A stretch of DNA of 64,000 bases from a virus: the IMG/VR virus record IMGVR_UViG_3300025030_000003, positions 62,001 to 126,000 of that record, one strand, 5' to 3'. The position numbers and the translations under genes are program-made. The notes under the pieces are model-generated. The model did no database searches. It worked only from the letters and a program-made list of their open reading frames with translations, and was not told where the DNA came from. This document shows positions 7,940 through 13,583 of the stretch, one piece after another (within the stretch, counting starts at the first letter, position 1; every line of letters begins with the position of its first letter).

Positions 7940-7968
7940 AGTATAACAAAAATAGAGAAGGCAGTCAA
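7940..7968 (-). promoter_or_regulatory. Promoter embedded in the tRNA-operon terminator
   Basis: -35 TTGACT (7963-7968) lies in the loop of the terminator hairpin, the T-run forms part of the 17-nt spacer, and -10 TATACT is at 7940-7945. Drives the left-hand MxEL cluster. Confidence 0.72.
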
Positions 7969-7980
7969 TACCTTCTCTTT
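7946..7980 (-). terminator. Rho-independent terminator of the tRNA operon
   Basis: Stem AGAGAAGG (7954-7961 with 7971-7978), 9-nt loop, then TATTTTTG on the minus strand. Downstream of the last tRNA; overlaps the next promoter. Confidence 0.75.
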
Positions 7981-8012
7981 AATAATTAATATAATGTTAC
8001 AAACTTTGGAGG

Positions 8013-8052
8013 AAGCACAATAAGCTAATTTTAGTAAAACACAATAAGCTAA
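8013..8052. repeat. Two direct copies of a 14-bp sequence
   Basis: CACAATAAGCTAAT occurs near 8016 and again near 8040, between the last tRNA and the terminator. May be a trace of duplication of tRNA spacer; no function evident. Confidence 0.55.
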
Positions 8053-8059
8053 TAAAAAA

Positions 8060-8133
8060 TGGAGCGGGTAGGGAGAATCGAACTCCCTTCATCAGCTTGG
8101 AAGGCTGAGGCACAACCTATATACCATACCCGC
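8060..8133 (-). tRNA. tRNA-Gly(TCC)
   Basis: Cloverleaf with 7-bp acceptor GCGGGTA/TACCCGC, anticodon loop CTTCCAA, T-arm GGAG-TTCGATT-CTCC, encoded CCA. Last of the array. Confidence 0.93.
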
Positions 8134-8140
8134 TTAATAA

Positions 8141-8223
8141 TACAGGTGAGAGGATTTGAACCTCCACGCTTTTTAAGGCACGAGTGTCTAAAACTCGCAT
8201 GTCTACCATTCCAACACACCTGC
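8141..8223 (-). tRNA. tRNA-Leu(TAG)
   Basis: Type II tRNA with long variable arm; anticodon stem CGAGT/ACTCG with loop TTTAGAC; acceptor GCAGGTG/CACCTGT has a G-U end pair. CCA is not encoded. Confidence 0.92.
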
Positions 8224-8235
8224 ATAGTATATAAA

Positions 8236-8309
8236 TGGCTGAGGAGATAGGAATCGAACCCATATTCACTGAGTCAAAGTCAGGTGTCCTGCCGTTAGAC
8301 GACTCCTCA
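8236..8309 (-). tRNA. tRNA-Gln(TTG)
   Basis: Acceptor TGAGGAG/CTCCTCA, anticodon loop CTTTGAC in stem CCTGA/TCAGT, discriminator G, encoded CCA. Confidence 0.92.
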
Positions 8310-8320
8310 ATAATTAAAAA

Positions 8321-8395
8321 TGGCTCCCTCGGCAGGACTCGAACCTACAGTCATTCGATTAACAGTCGAACGCTCTACCATTGAGCTACGAGGGA
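8321..8395 (-). tRNA. tRNA-Asn(GTT)
   Basis: Acceptor TCCCTCG/CGAGGGA, anticodon loop CTGTTAA in stem TTCGA/TCGAA, discriminator G, encoded CCA. Confidence 0.93.
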
Positions 8396-8401
8396 ATAAA
8401 A

Positions 8402-8473
8402 AGCCCTTTGTCAGATTTGAACTGACAACCTTCATCTTACAAGGATGTTGCTCTACCATTGAGCTAAAAGGGC
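8402..8473 (-). tRNA. tRNA-Thr(TGT)
   Basis: Acceptor GCCCTTT/AAGGGC, anticodon loop CTTGTAA in stem ACATC/GATGA, T-loop TTCAAAT; CCA not encoded. Confidence 0.9.
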
Positions 8474-8476
8474 AAG

Positions 8477-8551
8477 TGGGTGGAAGGACGGGACTCGAAC
8501 CCGCTTTGCTTCGTTCACAGCGAAGGATATTACCCATATATGACCGACCAC
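8477..8551 (-). tRNA. tRNA-His(GTG), imperfect acceptor stem
   Basis: Anticodon loop CTGTGAA in stem CTTCG/CGAAG; extra 5' G opposite C73 as expected for histidine tRNA; CCA encoded. Two acceptor positions (U4-U69 and C5-U68) do not pair, which is unusual. Confidence 0.85.
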
Positions 8552-8552
8552 A

Positions 8553-8626
8553 TGGCGGAACTATGGGGATTTGAACCCCAGACTTCTCGCAGACAACGAG
8601 TAGTTTTACCCCTAAACTATAGTTCC
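8553..8626 (-). tRNA. tRNA-Asp(GTC)
   Basis: Acceptor GGAACTA/TAGTTCC, anticodon loop TTGTCTG closed by CTCG/CGAG, discriminator G, encoded CCA. Confidence 0.9.
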
Positions 8627-8633
8627 AAATATA

Positions 8634-8706
8634 TAGATACTGAGAGACTCGAACTCCCGACTTCCTCCGTGTAAGAGAGGCACTCTACCGACTGAGTTAA
8701 GTATCC
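8634..8706 (-). tRNA. tRNA-Val(TAC)
   Basis: Acceptor GGATACT/AGTATCT, anticodon loop CTTACAC in stem CCTCT/GGAGG, discriminator A, no encoded CCA. Ends one base from the next tRNA's CCA. Confidence 0.92.
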
Positions 8707-8707
8707 A

Positions 8708-8783
8708 TGGTCTAGGTGGAGGGACTTGAACCCCCGACTCCCTACGTCCAAGGTAGGATTTCTACCAACTGAATTACACCTAG
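8708..8783 (-). tRNA. tRNA-Pro(TGG)
   Basis: Starts with C like bacterial proline tRNAs; acceptor CTAGGTG/CACCTAG, anticodon loop CTTGGAC in stem CCTAC/GTAGG, encoded CCA. Confidence 0.92.
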
Positions 8784-8794
8784 ATTATAATTAA

Positions 8795-8868
8795 TGGTGT
8801 TTCCTAGAAGAGTCGAACTTCTGTCTAACGCTTATGAGGCGACCGCTCTGCCGTTGAGCTAAGGAAAC
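8795..8868 (-). tRNA. tRNA with CAT anticodon (elongator Met or Ile2)
   Basis: Acceptor GTTTCCT/AGGAAAC is fully paired at 1-72, unlike an initiator; anticodon loop CTCATAA. Could be tRNA-Met or, if C34 is lysidinylated by the host, tRNA-Ile. Encoded CCA. Confidence 0.88.
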
Positions 8869-8869
8869 A

Positions 8870-8947
8870 TGGTAGCAGGAGTTGGATTTGAACCAACGAC
8901 CCCCAGCTTATGAGACTGGTGAGCTAACCAGACTGCTCTATCCTGCG
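8870..8947 (-). tRNA. tRNA-fMet-like initiator (CAT)
   Basis: Acceptor CGCAGGA/TCCTGCT has the C1-U72 mismatch that marks initiators, and a D-arm close to bacterial initiator tRNA (GAGC...GGTTAGCTC). The anticodon stem CCAGT/GCTGG lacks the three G-C pairs of canonical initiators. Encoded CCA. Confidence 0.85.
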
Positions 8948-8953
8948 ATAATA

Positions 8954-9027
8954 AGTACCTGATTGGATTTGAACCAACGACTACAGAGGTTGCAACTCTG
9001 CCCCTTAGACCACTTGGGTACAGGTAC
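8954..9027 (-). tRNA. tRNA-Cys(GCA)
   Basis: Acceptor GTACCTG/CAGGTAC, anticodon loop TTGCAAC in stem CAGAG/CTCTG, discriminator U as for cysteine; CCA not encoded. Confidence 0.9.
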
Positions 9028-9028
9028 A

Positions 9029-9103
9029 TGGTGGGAGTAGTAGGTACCGAGCCTACCTCTGGTGCTTTTCAGGCACCCGCTAATCCATCTCAGCTATTCT
9101 CCC
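9029..9103 (-). tRNA. tRNA-Phe(GAA), unusual T-loop
   Basis: Anticodon loop CTGAAAA in stem GGTGC/GCACC, acceptor GGGAGAA/TACTCCC with one mismatch, encoded CCA. The T-loop reads CTCGGTA instead of TTCRANY, so position 54 is C. Confidence 0.88.
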
Positions 9104-9104
9104 A

Positions 9105-9190
9105 TGGTGCGTTGGGAAGGACTCGAACCTCCAAGTGATTATTAGTCGGGTGGGTTACAGCCACCTGCCATACCGTTAGGCGACCAACGC
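9105..9190 (-). tRNA. tRNA-Tyr(GTA)
   Basis: Type II with long variable arm, acceptor GCGTTGG/CCAACGC, anticodon loop CTGTAAC in stem GGTGG/CCACC, encoded CCA. Confidence 0.93.
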
Positions 9191-9195
9191 ATATT

Positions 9196-9265
9196 TGGAG
9201 ACAGTGGGAATTGAACCCGCTACAACGTCTTTGCAAAAGAAGTCCGCTACCTCAGCGTTATCCCC
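9196..9265 (-). tRNA. tRNA-Ala(TGC)
   Basis: Short (70 nt). Acceptor GGGGATA/TGTCTCC contains the G3-U70 wobble that specifies alanine. The loop TTTGCAA gives anticodon TGC with stem CTTCT/AGACG (one mismatch); parsing it as cysteine GCA breaks the stem. CCA not encoded. Confidence 0.8.
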
Positions 9266-9269
9266 ATGA

Positions 9270-9540
9270 CGGGAGGAGTTACCCTCCCCGACTTCTAGGC
9301 TACGAGAGCCATTTTACGTCCGAAATCTAAAGACACTGTGTTGTTTCCGTTTGTTGTTTTTGCTATTTTTAAAGAGAATGCCCTCTTACTTGCGAGTTTA
9401 TCCCTACCTACCACGTCTAATCCACGCACCCCCATGGTGGAGGTGAAGGGAGTCGAACCCTTGTCCGCAACAGACATCAATAAACCTTCTACAAGTTTAG
9501 TCCAATTTGAAGAGTAGGACTTCTCACTAAATTTTCAAGG
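9270..9540 (-). ncRNA. ssrA: Circularly permuted transfer-messenger RNA (tmRNA)
   Basis: Trans-translation RNA. The acceptor half comes first: a pseudoknot (TTGAA/TTCAA at 9520-9538 interleaved with AGTCC/GGACT), then a P2-like strand GTTGCGGAC, T-arm AAGGG-TTCGACT-CCCTT and CACCTCC-A-CCA ending at 9435. After one U (9434) the coding half begins at 9433 with GGGGGTG, which pairs with CACCTCC including the G3-U70 alanine determinant, then GGATTAGACG. The tag frame is 9295-9363: resume codon GCA, 22 residues beginning AKTTNG and ending MALVA, stop TAG. A GC hairpin at 9268-9290 closes the coding half. Normal tmRNAs have the opposite order, so this gene is permuted. Confidence 0.85.
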
Positions 9541-9545
9541 TACAA

Positions 9546-9716
9546 TTACTTTGTTTTGTATTGAGTTCTTCTGTATTTTTTCCAGCTTCTTCTTACGGTG
9601 TGCCTTGCGTTCTCTACTTGATGCCAAGGACAGAAGGAGCAGGAAGCGAATTTTCTTTTATAGTATTTTTTATAAACACTATTATTAGTAGTTGTTTTAA
9701 AGTCTTCGCTTTTCAT
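9546..9716 (-). CDS. Basic CxxC microprotein, 56 aa
   Basis: ATG at 9716 with SD AGGAGA 8 nt upstream. Begins MKSEDFKTTTNN, then KKYYKRKFASCSFCPWH, then a very basic end (VRRSWKKYRRTQYKTK). The CSFCPWHQVEN block followed by SWKxxRxxQ resembles small phage proteins often found near tRNA genes. Likely RNA- or ribosome-associated by charge; that is inference. It lies just ahead of the tmRNA acceptor half in the same transcript. Confidence 0.7.
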   Translation of the reverse strand: MKSEDFKTTTNNSVYKKYYKRKFASCSFCPWHQVENARHTVRRSWKKYRRTQYKTK

Positions 9717-9747
9717 TTCTTGTATCTCCTGAGTTATTATCCTCAGA

Positions 9748-9774
9748 GATTATTTAATTCTTTTTTCATGATTG
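9748..9774 (-). CDS. Possible 8-residue leader peptide
   Basis: ATG AAA AAA GAA TTA AAT AAT CTC TGA with AGGAAA 5 nt upstream, ending ahead of the SD of the 56-aa gene. Could be a coupling leader; equally likely chance. Confidence 0.25.
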
Positions 9775-9790
9775 TTTCCTCATATTTAAT

Positions 9791-9825
9791 AACAAAAAAG
9801 AGAGGTTCTTTTTTTGAGAACCTCT
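9791..9825 (-). terminator. Strong rho-independent terminator
   Basis: Perfect 9-bp stem AGAGGTTCT (9801-9809 with 9817-9825), 7-nt loop, then CTTTTTTGTT on the minus strand. It ends the transcript from the promoter at 10175-10203; the tmRNA-tRNA operon beyond it has no obvious promoter, so partial read-through is likely. Confidence 0.82.
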
Positions 9826-10168
9826 TGAAGAAATCTTTTCTTTTGTATCGTTGGAGATTAGTCATCTCCTCCGTAAGAGGTTTTTGTTCTCATGCCTGTG
9901 CAATCCACGCTATGTCCTTCAAAATTAATTGACGGATTCGCTATGGTATAATTTTGTTGTAGCATGAGTTCCATTTTATTTTCTTTCTGACCCGTTAAGG
10001 GTATCATCTTTTCTAATTTGAGTCCTAAGTATTTGTTACTCGGTATGAACTTAGGGATAACCGAAGATAGTTTTTAGTTGCGTAGCTATCATAACAACAA
10101 ATATTTGATTTTCTAATTATAATATAAAGTAGTGTTAAAAAAACTATTATATTTTTTCTTTACTCTAT
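9797..10168 (-). ncRNA. Candidate structured transcript (about 370 nt) ahead of the tmRNA and tRNAs
   Basis: Bounded by a perfect promoter and a strong terminator. Contains an H-type pseudoknot (TCGGT/ACCGA at 10060-10064 with 10040-10044; CCTAAGT/ACTTAGG at 10049-10055 with 10024-10030), a TCATGC/GCATGA pairing around AATCC/GGATT, and hairpin GGAGAT/ATCTCC. A short reading frame also runs through it. It may be a stable RNA, a riboregulatory leader or both. It does not fit RNase P, 6S or group I intron landmarks I know. Confidence 0.5.
9858..10007 (-). CDS. Possible small protein, 49 aa
   Basis: Frame from ATG at 10007 (MIPLTGQKENKMELM...) to TAA, ending RTKTSYGGDD; an internal ATG at 9974 would give 38 aa. 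No good SD precedes either start, and the same DNA can fold, so coding status is uncertain. Confidence 0.35.
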   Translation of the reverse strand: MIPLTGQKENKMELMLQQNYTIANPSINFEGHSVDCTGMRTKTSYGGDD

Positions 10169-10174
10169 ATAACC

Positions 10175-10203
10175 ATTATATCATGAGATGAATTCTTTGT
10201 CAA
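10175..10203 (-). promoter_or_regulatory. Perfect-consensus extended -10 promoter
   Basis: TTGACA (10198-10203), 17-nt spacer, TATAAT (10175-10180) preceded by TGA. Expected start near 10168. One of the strongest sigma70 promoters in the window; serves the short transcript and, by read-through, the tmRNA and tRNA operon. Confidence 0.85.
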
Positions 10204-10217
10204 GTATTTAATTTAAA

Positions 10218-11258
10218 TTAATCGGTAAATCCTTTTTCCTTTAATTTTTTAATATAAGAAGTGTCCAAGTATTGAATATCTATATTATCTCTTGTGGCTC
10301 CTAACCTTCTAACATTTTGATTTAAAAAATTAAGTAAAAATTCAGTATCATCTAAGTCTCTCGTTGTTTCTGATAAACCTGCGACTTCCCATAATTTTGT
10401 ATAAGAGGAGATAATAATTTGATAATTCCATTTTCTTGGAGTCAACGCTTTCATAGCGACTTCATGAAATAAATCACCTCTGAATAGATAAACATTTCCT
10501 TTATCATCCACGAGTCCTCGAACTTCATCAAATTGTTTGAACATTTTATTTAATTCATTTGGGGAAGGATTAACAAAAATATCGGCTTCTCCGTTACCTC
10601 CCCTAGCTGTTGTTACATAGTCTTCATGAGTATCATTAATATTTAATATGACTTTAGGAGTAATAACTACAGCTTCCCAGTCAACTCCAGAACGCTTATA
10701 TAAATCTTTTAGATTGGAGATTGAAACACGTTTCTCTATATACGTTAAAGAAGGATGGTACTCTTCATTATACTTTACCCAACCATCAAGAGGTACTACT
10801 ACACCATCTTTTAATTTAAAGAATTTTTGGAAATCCCATTCATATTTCCAATCTGCTATATCTTTAATCAGATATTTTAATCTTTCATTACTTCTTTTTA
10901 TGGAAGCATCTCTATTTAAACTATTACTACTATGGTCAAAAAATACTACTTTAGTATCACTTTCTACCAGACCTGCTGTTAATCCTTCAGTATTTAAATC
11001 TTCTATCTTATTAATCATATCATCGTGAAGAGCTAATCCCCCAACCCACATATATAAGTCATCATTACCATCTATAAAATATCTAAGTCTAAATTTTTTA
11101 TCATATTTGTGTCTACTATTATCATTATAACCTATTTTTACTAATGCCCTAAAATCACTGGAGGTAGGATTTTTAAACACTTCCACTTCTTTAGAGTAGT
11201 TACTTTTAACTACTCCATAAAATTCTTCTGTTATCTTTTTAATTTTCTTTAAACTCAT
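10218..11258 (-). CDS. Two-copy NPS-domain phage protein, 346 aa
   Basis: N-terminus MSLKKIKKITEEFYG matches the upstream paralogue. Two repeats follow: residues about 26-85 (VFKNPTSSDFRALVK...LYMWVGGLALHDDM) and about 225-275 (IFVNPSPNELNKMFKQ...VYLFRGDLFHEVAM). The pattern NPS-x2-EL-x-K-L/F ... VR ... LYVW ... H is found in many phage proteins, some virion-associated, but its function is unknown to me. The region between the copies is unlike either. Confidence 0.72.
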   Translation of the reverse strand: MSLKKIKKITEEFYGVVKSNYSKEVEVFKNPTSSDFRALVKIGYNDNSRHKYDKKFRLRYFIDGNDDLYMWVGGLALHDDMINKIEDLNTEGLTAGLVESDTKVVFFDHSSNSLNRDASIKRSNERLKYLIKDIADWKYEWDFQKFFKLKDGVVVPLDGWVKYNEEYHPSLTYIEKRVSISNLKDLYKRSGVDWEAVVITPKVILNINDTHEDYVTTARGGNGEADIFVNPSPNELNKMFKQFDEVRGLVDDKGNVYLFRGDLFHEVAMKALTPRKWNYQIIISSYTKLWEVAGLSETTRDLDDTEFLLNFLNQNVRRLGATRDNIDIQYLDTSYIKKLKEKGFTD

Positions 11259-11711
11259 TTATCCAATCACCCATTCAACTTGTTCTGGAGAATATCCAAA
11301 CCTAGACACATCAGGGTCTGATAAGAAATCGTTAGTAAGTTCTTTTACATCTTCCTCATCTTCAAATTCTTCTTCGTCCCTGTATCCAAGTATGTTCATG
11401 TAAAGTTCTATCTTATCAGGAAACATTTTCCCTTGAAAGGTATCAGCTTCCATTCTTTTATAGTCTTCATCATCCATAACACTTCCGTGTAAGATTCTAC
11501 CATCCCAAACATACAGAGCATCACCTATGGTAAATCTCACGTATCCAAATTCTTTAAAAAGTTTATATAGTTCTTGTTTAGAGGGATTTCTAAAGATATC
11601 TACATTAGTGTCTCCTTTAAGACCACTAACCATAGCAGTCATAGAGTTTCCTTTCACTAAAATAGATTTATAATACTCTTCTGTTATCTTTTTAATCTTC
11701 TTAAGACTCAT
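11259..11711 (-). CDS. Single-copy NPS-domain phage protein
   Basis: About 150 aa from ATG at 11711 (MSLKKIKKITEEYYKS), chosen because it aligns with the start of the neighbouring paralogue; a TTG at 11726 gives five more residues. One NPS repeat: DIFRNPSKQELYKLFKEFGYVRF...ALYVWDGRILHGSVM. Abuts the next gene, so the pair arose by tandem duplication. Confidence 0.72.
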   Translation of the reverse strand: MSLKKIKKITEEYYKSILVKGNSMTAMVSGLKGDTNVDIFRNPSKQELYKLFKEFGYVRFTIGDALYVWDGRILHGSVMDDEDYKRMEADTFQGKMFPDKIELYMNILGYRDEEEFEDEEDVKELTNDFLSDPDVSRFGYSPEQVEWVIG

Positions 11712-11753
11712 TAAATATATTTCCAATAGTAATCTATTTAAAATATAAAACTT

Positions 11754-11939
11754 TTACCAATTTATCATATACCCTTCGTAAGACCCTCCCATACAAGAAA
11801 AGTCATGTTTACTTTCTCTTACCACGGAATATTTCTTTTCAAGAGAAGGAAGTATCTCTGCTATGTTGAATACTAAAGTTCCCTTACATCCTAATGCTTT
11901 AGCTTGTCTAATCTTCTCTCTCACTTCACCTAGATTCAT
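11754..11939 (-). CDS. Hypothetical protein, 61 aa
   Basis: Starts MNLGEVREKIRQAKALG, a likely helix, followed by a short beta-rich end. Four bp from the upstream stop. Not recognised. Confidence 0.65.
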   Translation of the reverse strand: MNLGEVREKIRQAKALGCKGTLVFNIAEILPSLEKKYSVVRESKHDFSCMGGSYEGYMINW

Positions 11940-11943
11940 GAAG

Positions 11944-12159
11944 TTATACCTCTTCTACTTTCTTTATTTCCCAAGATAAAGTTTCCTCTGATTCTAATTC
12001 AAAATCTCCCTTATCTATTTGAATCGGCAATTCGTCATTAGCTACACAACCAGTTAATAATTGTGTTATTACATGTTGAGCTTCGTCAGAATTATCTACT
12101 CCAGTTACTATATAAGTATACCTGCTAACTTCTTCAGTTATTATTTTAAATTTTCCCAT
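11944..12159 (-). CDS. DpnD/PcfM-like small protein, 71 aa
   Basis: MGKFKIITEEVSRYTYIVTGVDNSDEAQHVI resembles the beta-alpha-beta DpnD/PcfM-like family (KFKVEIEE...V.A.s.eEA). Ends SWEIKKVEEV. Family function unclear. Confidence 0.6.
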   Translation of the reverse strand: MGKFKIITEEVSRYTYIVTGVDNSDEAQHVITQLLTGCVANDELPIQIDKGDFELESEETLSWEIKKVEEV

Positions 12160-12162
12160 TAC

Positions 12163-12597
12163 CTATCCCTCCTTGTACTTCTCATTTAAATCTTTAAATA
12201 GTTCTTCTCCATCTAATAAATCTTTTTCAAGATGAAGTTCATCCTCGGCTTCGTTTAGTTTATTAAATAAATCTTCTATGCTTTCACATCTTGTAAGATT
12301 GATTCCATTCTCAGCTTCAAACATAGCTTCGAGGGTTTCTGCATTAGGAATATGAGAACTATACTCAAGTGTCTTATATCCATCTGGGCTTTCCCCATCA
12401 GTTTCTATATAATAGTTTTCTATATCTTTTGCATCCACTACTATTTCAGAGACGTAATAAAAATCATAATCTCCATACTCATCTGTTTGAGAATACATCT
12501 CACATAGTCTATCCGCATGTTCTTTGCTACTAAATGCTTCTACTGGATAATCTCCATCCATGCCTAGATTGTGCATTACAACGTATACTGTATCCAT
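12163..12597 (-). CDS. Acidic protein with DUF7336-like start, 144 aa
   Basis: TVYVVMHNLGMDGDYPVEAFSSKEHADRLCEMY matches the general layout of small proteins in which a strand is followed by F/YSS-x-E-x-A. The remainder is strongly acidic and helical. Function unknown. Confidence 0.65.
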   Translation of the reverse strand: MDTVYVVMHNLGMDGDYPVEAFSSKEHADRLCEMYSQTDEYGDYDFYYVSEIVVDAKDIENYYIETDGESPDGYKTLEYSSHIPNAETLEAMFEAENGINLTRCESIEDLFNKLNEAEDELHLEKDLLDGEELFKDLNEKYKEG

Positions 12598-12941
12598 TAT
12601 TCCTCCAGTAATTTTATTCTACTGGGAGATATGTCGACAAGAGAGGCTAACTGCCAATGCTCTAAAGCACTTAGGCTTAATCCTTTTATATCCACCTCAA
12701 AAAGAATATCTCCCAGCCAATCCTTTTTATTTGTACTTAGATATACATATTTCCCATCTCTACCATATTCAATTTTTAATCCGTGTTTTAATATGCTTTC
12801 TAAATTTTTAGAGTCAGTACGATGATAAGCTTTCTCTCTTGATAAGTTAAAAGCACAAATCTCACAGGATGTTAAATTCCTATCTTCTTTCTTGTACTTG
12901 CAAGTGTGGGGTTGTTGTTCTTCATAACATAAGATATTCAT
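12597..12941 (-). CDS. Small ADP-ribosyltransferase-fold-like protein
   Basis: 114 aa. A Cys-rich N-terminus (C5, C14, C26, C29) is followed by AYHRTDSKNLESILKHGLKI...YVYLSTNKKDW, the H-x-T ... NL-x2-IL-x2-GL ... Y-L-S arrangement of DarT/KptA/ART-type folds. The usual catalytic Glu would lie near EVDIKGLS. Could modify a nucleic acid or protein with ADP-ribose, or be inactive; similarity is motif-level only. Confidence 0.5.
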   Translation of the reverse strand: MNILCYEEQQPHTCKYKKEDRNLTSCEICAFNLSREKAYHRTDSKNLESILKHGLKIEYGRDGKYVYLSTNKKDWLGDILFEVDIKGLSLSALEHWQLASLVDISPSRIKLLEE

Positions 12942-13009
12942 TACTTACTCGCATACCCTACAGCAAATATTAATAATGCTATACCAGCAAACATCCAAAA
13001 TACTTCCAC
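12941..13009 (-). CDS. Membrane microprotein, 22 aa
   Basis: GTG start at 13009 with SD AAGGAGAAATAG; MEVFWMFAGIALLIFAVGY is one transmembrane helix. TAATG junction with the next gene. First of three adjoining membrane microproteins. Confidence 0.6.
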   Translation of the reverse strand: MEVFWMFAGIALLIFAVGYASK

Positions 13010-13156
13010 CTATTTCTCCTTATTGTTCTTACTCTCTTTCAAATATTTAATTATTTCTTTAATATAATACACTGTCAAATGAGTAGCTAACAGGAGCATT
13101 ATTAAGGCTAAGGAACCCACCATGACTATTAAAATAATATTTAATATTATTTCCAT
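13010..13156 (-). CDS. Membrane microprotein, 48 aa
   Basis: ATG at 13156, SD AAGGAG. One transmembrane helix (IILIVMVGSLALIMLLLATHL) then a basic cytoplasmic tail ending NNKEK. Its last codons carry the SD for the next gene. Confidence 0.65.
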   Translation of the reverse strand: MEIILNIILIVMVGSLALIMLLLATHLTVYYIKEIIKYLKESKNNKEK

Positions 13157-13260
13157 TACTTCTCCTTGTGATTTATTGTTATAGTCATTCCGCCATGAAT
13201 TAAAAATCCAAATGCTAAAACTATTAAGGCTAATCCTGCAAAGGTTCCGAATAAATACAT
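13156..13260 (-). CDS. Membrane microprotein, 34 aa
   Basis: ATG at 13260; hydrophobic FGTFAGLALIVLAFGFLI then a polar end. The C-terminal HKEK codons (AAGGAG) are the SD for the gene at 13156, the same trick as in its neighbour. Confidence 0.65.
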   Translation of the reverse strand: MYLFGTFAGLALIVLAFGFLIHGGMTITINHKEK

Positions 13261-13574
13261 TATGTTTCTACCTCCTGTATATAGAATGCTAAAGTTCTGT
13301 CAGGATGTTTCTCTTCAGAATACTTCTGCATGCAACTAGAACATTCTATGGCTTTCTCTTTGGTATTGAATTCATCCAACTGAATATCTTCTCCGTCTTC
13401 TCGTATCATTCTGACACGATATCTCTTATTAGATGGTTCGATTCCAGATAACTCGGGAAGATTTTCTGCTATCATTCTTTCAGCATCTTCTCTTAATTCG
13501 GGAGGAAGATATTCCTTCAACTCATTTAATTTTGTAAATATATGTATTCTGTAAGCATCGTCTTTAGATTCCAT
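13260..13574 (-). CDS. Hypothetical protein, 104 aa
   Basis: Helical N-terminus (FTKLNELKEYLPPELREDAERMIAENLPEL) and a beta-rich second half (YRVRMIREDGEDIQL). Not recognised. Confidence 0.7.
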   Translation of the reverse strand: MESKDDAYRIHIFTKLNELKEYLPPELREDAERMIAENLPELSGIEPSNKRYRVRMIREDGEDIQLDEFNTKEKAIECSSCMQKYSEEKHPDRTLAFYIQEVET

Positions 13575-13583
13575 GATTATTCC

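Noticed and set aside
8059-8674. Open frames on both strands across 8059-8674
   Set aside because: They cross well-formed tRNA cloverleaves; encoded similarity is only to T-arm consensus (for example repeated RIELP-like stretches).
9196-9265. Reading this tRNA as tRNA-Cys(GCA)
   Set aside because: The cysteine register leaves the anticodon stem unpaired; the alanine register pairs four of five and has G3-U70. A separate tRNA-Cys exists at 8954-9027.
9295-9480. A 61-codon frame ending in MALVA
   Set aside because: Only the last 22 codons are meaningful, as the tmRNA tag; the rest reads through the acceptor half.
9561-9932. Plus-strand frame of 123 codons
   Set aside because: Opposite to the terminator, the SD-preceded 56-aa gene and the structured transcript; composition looks like antisense of AT-rich DNA.
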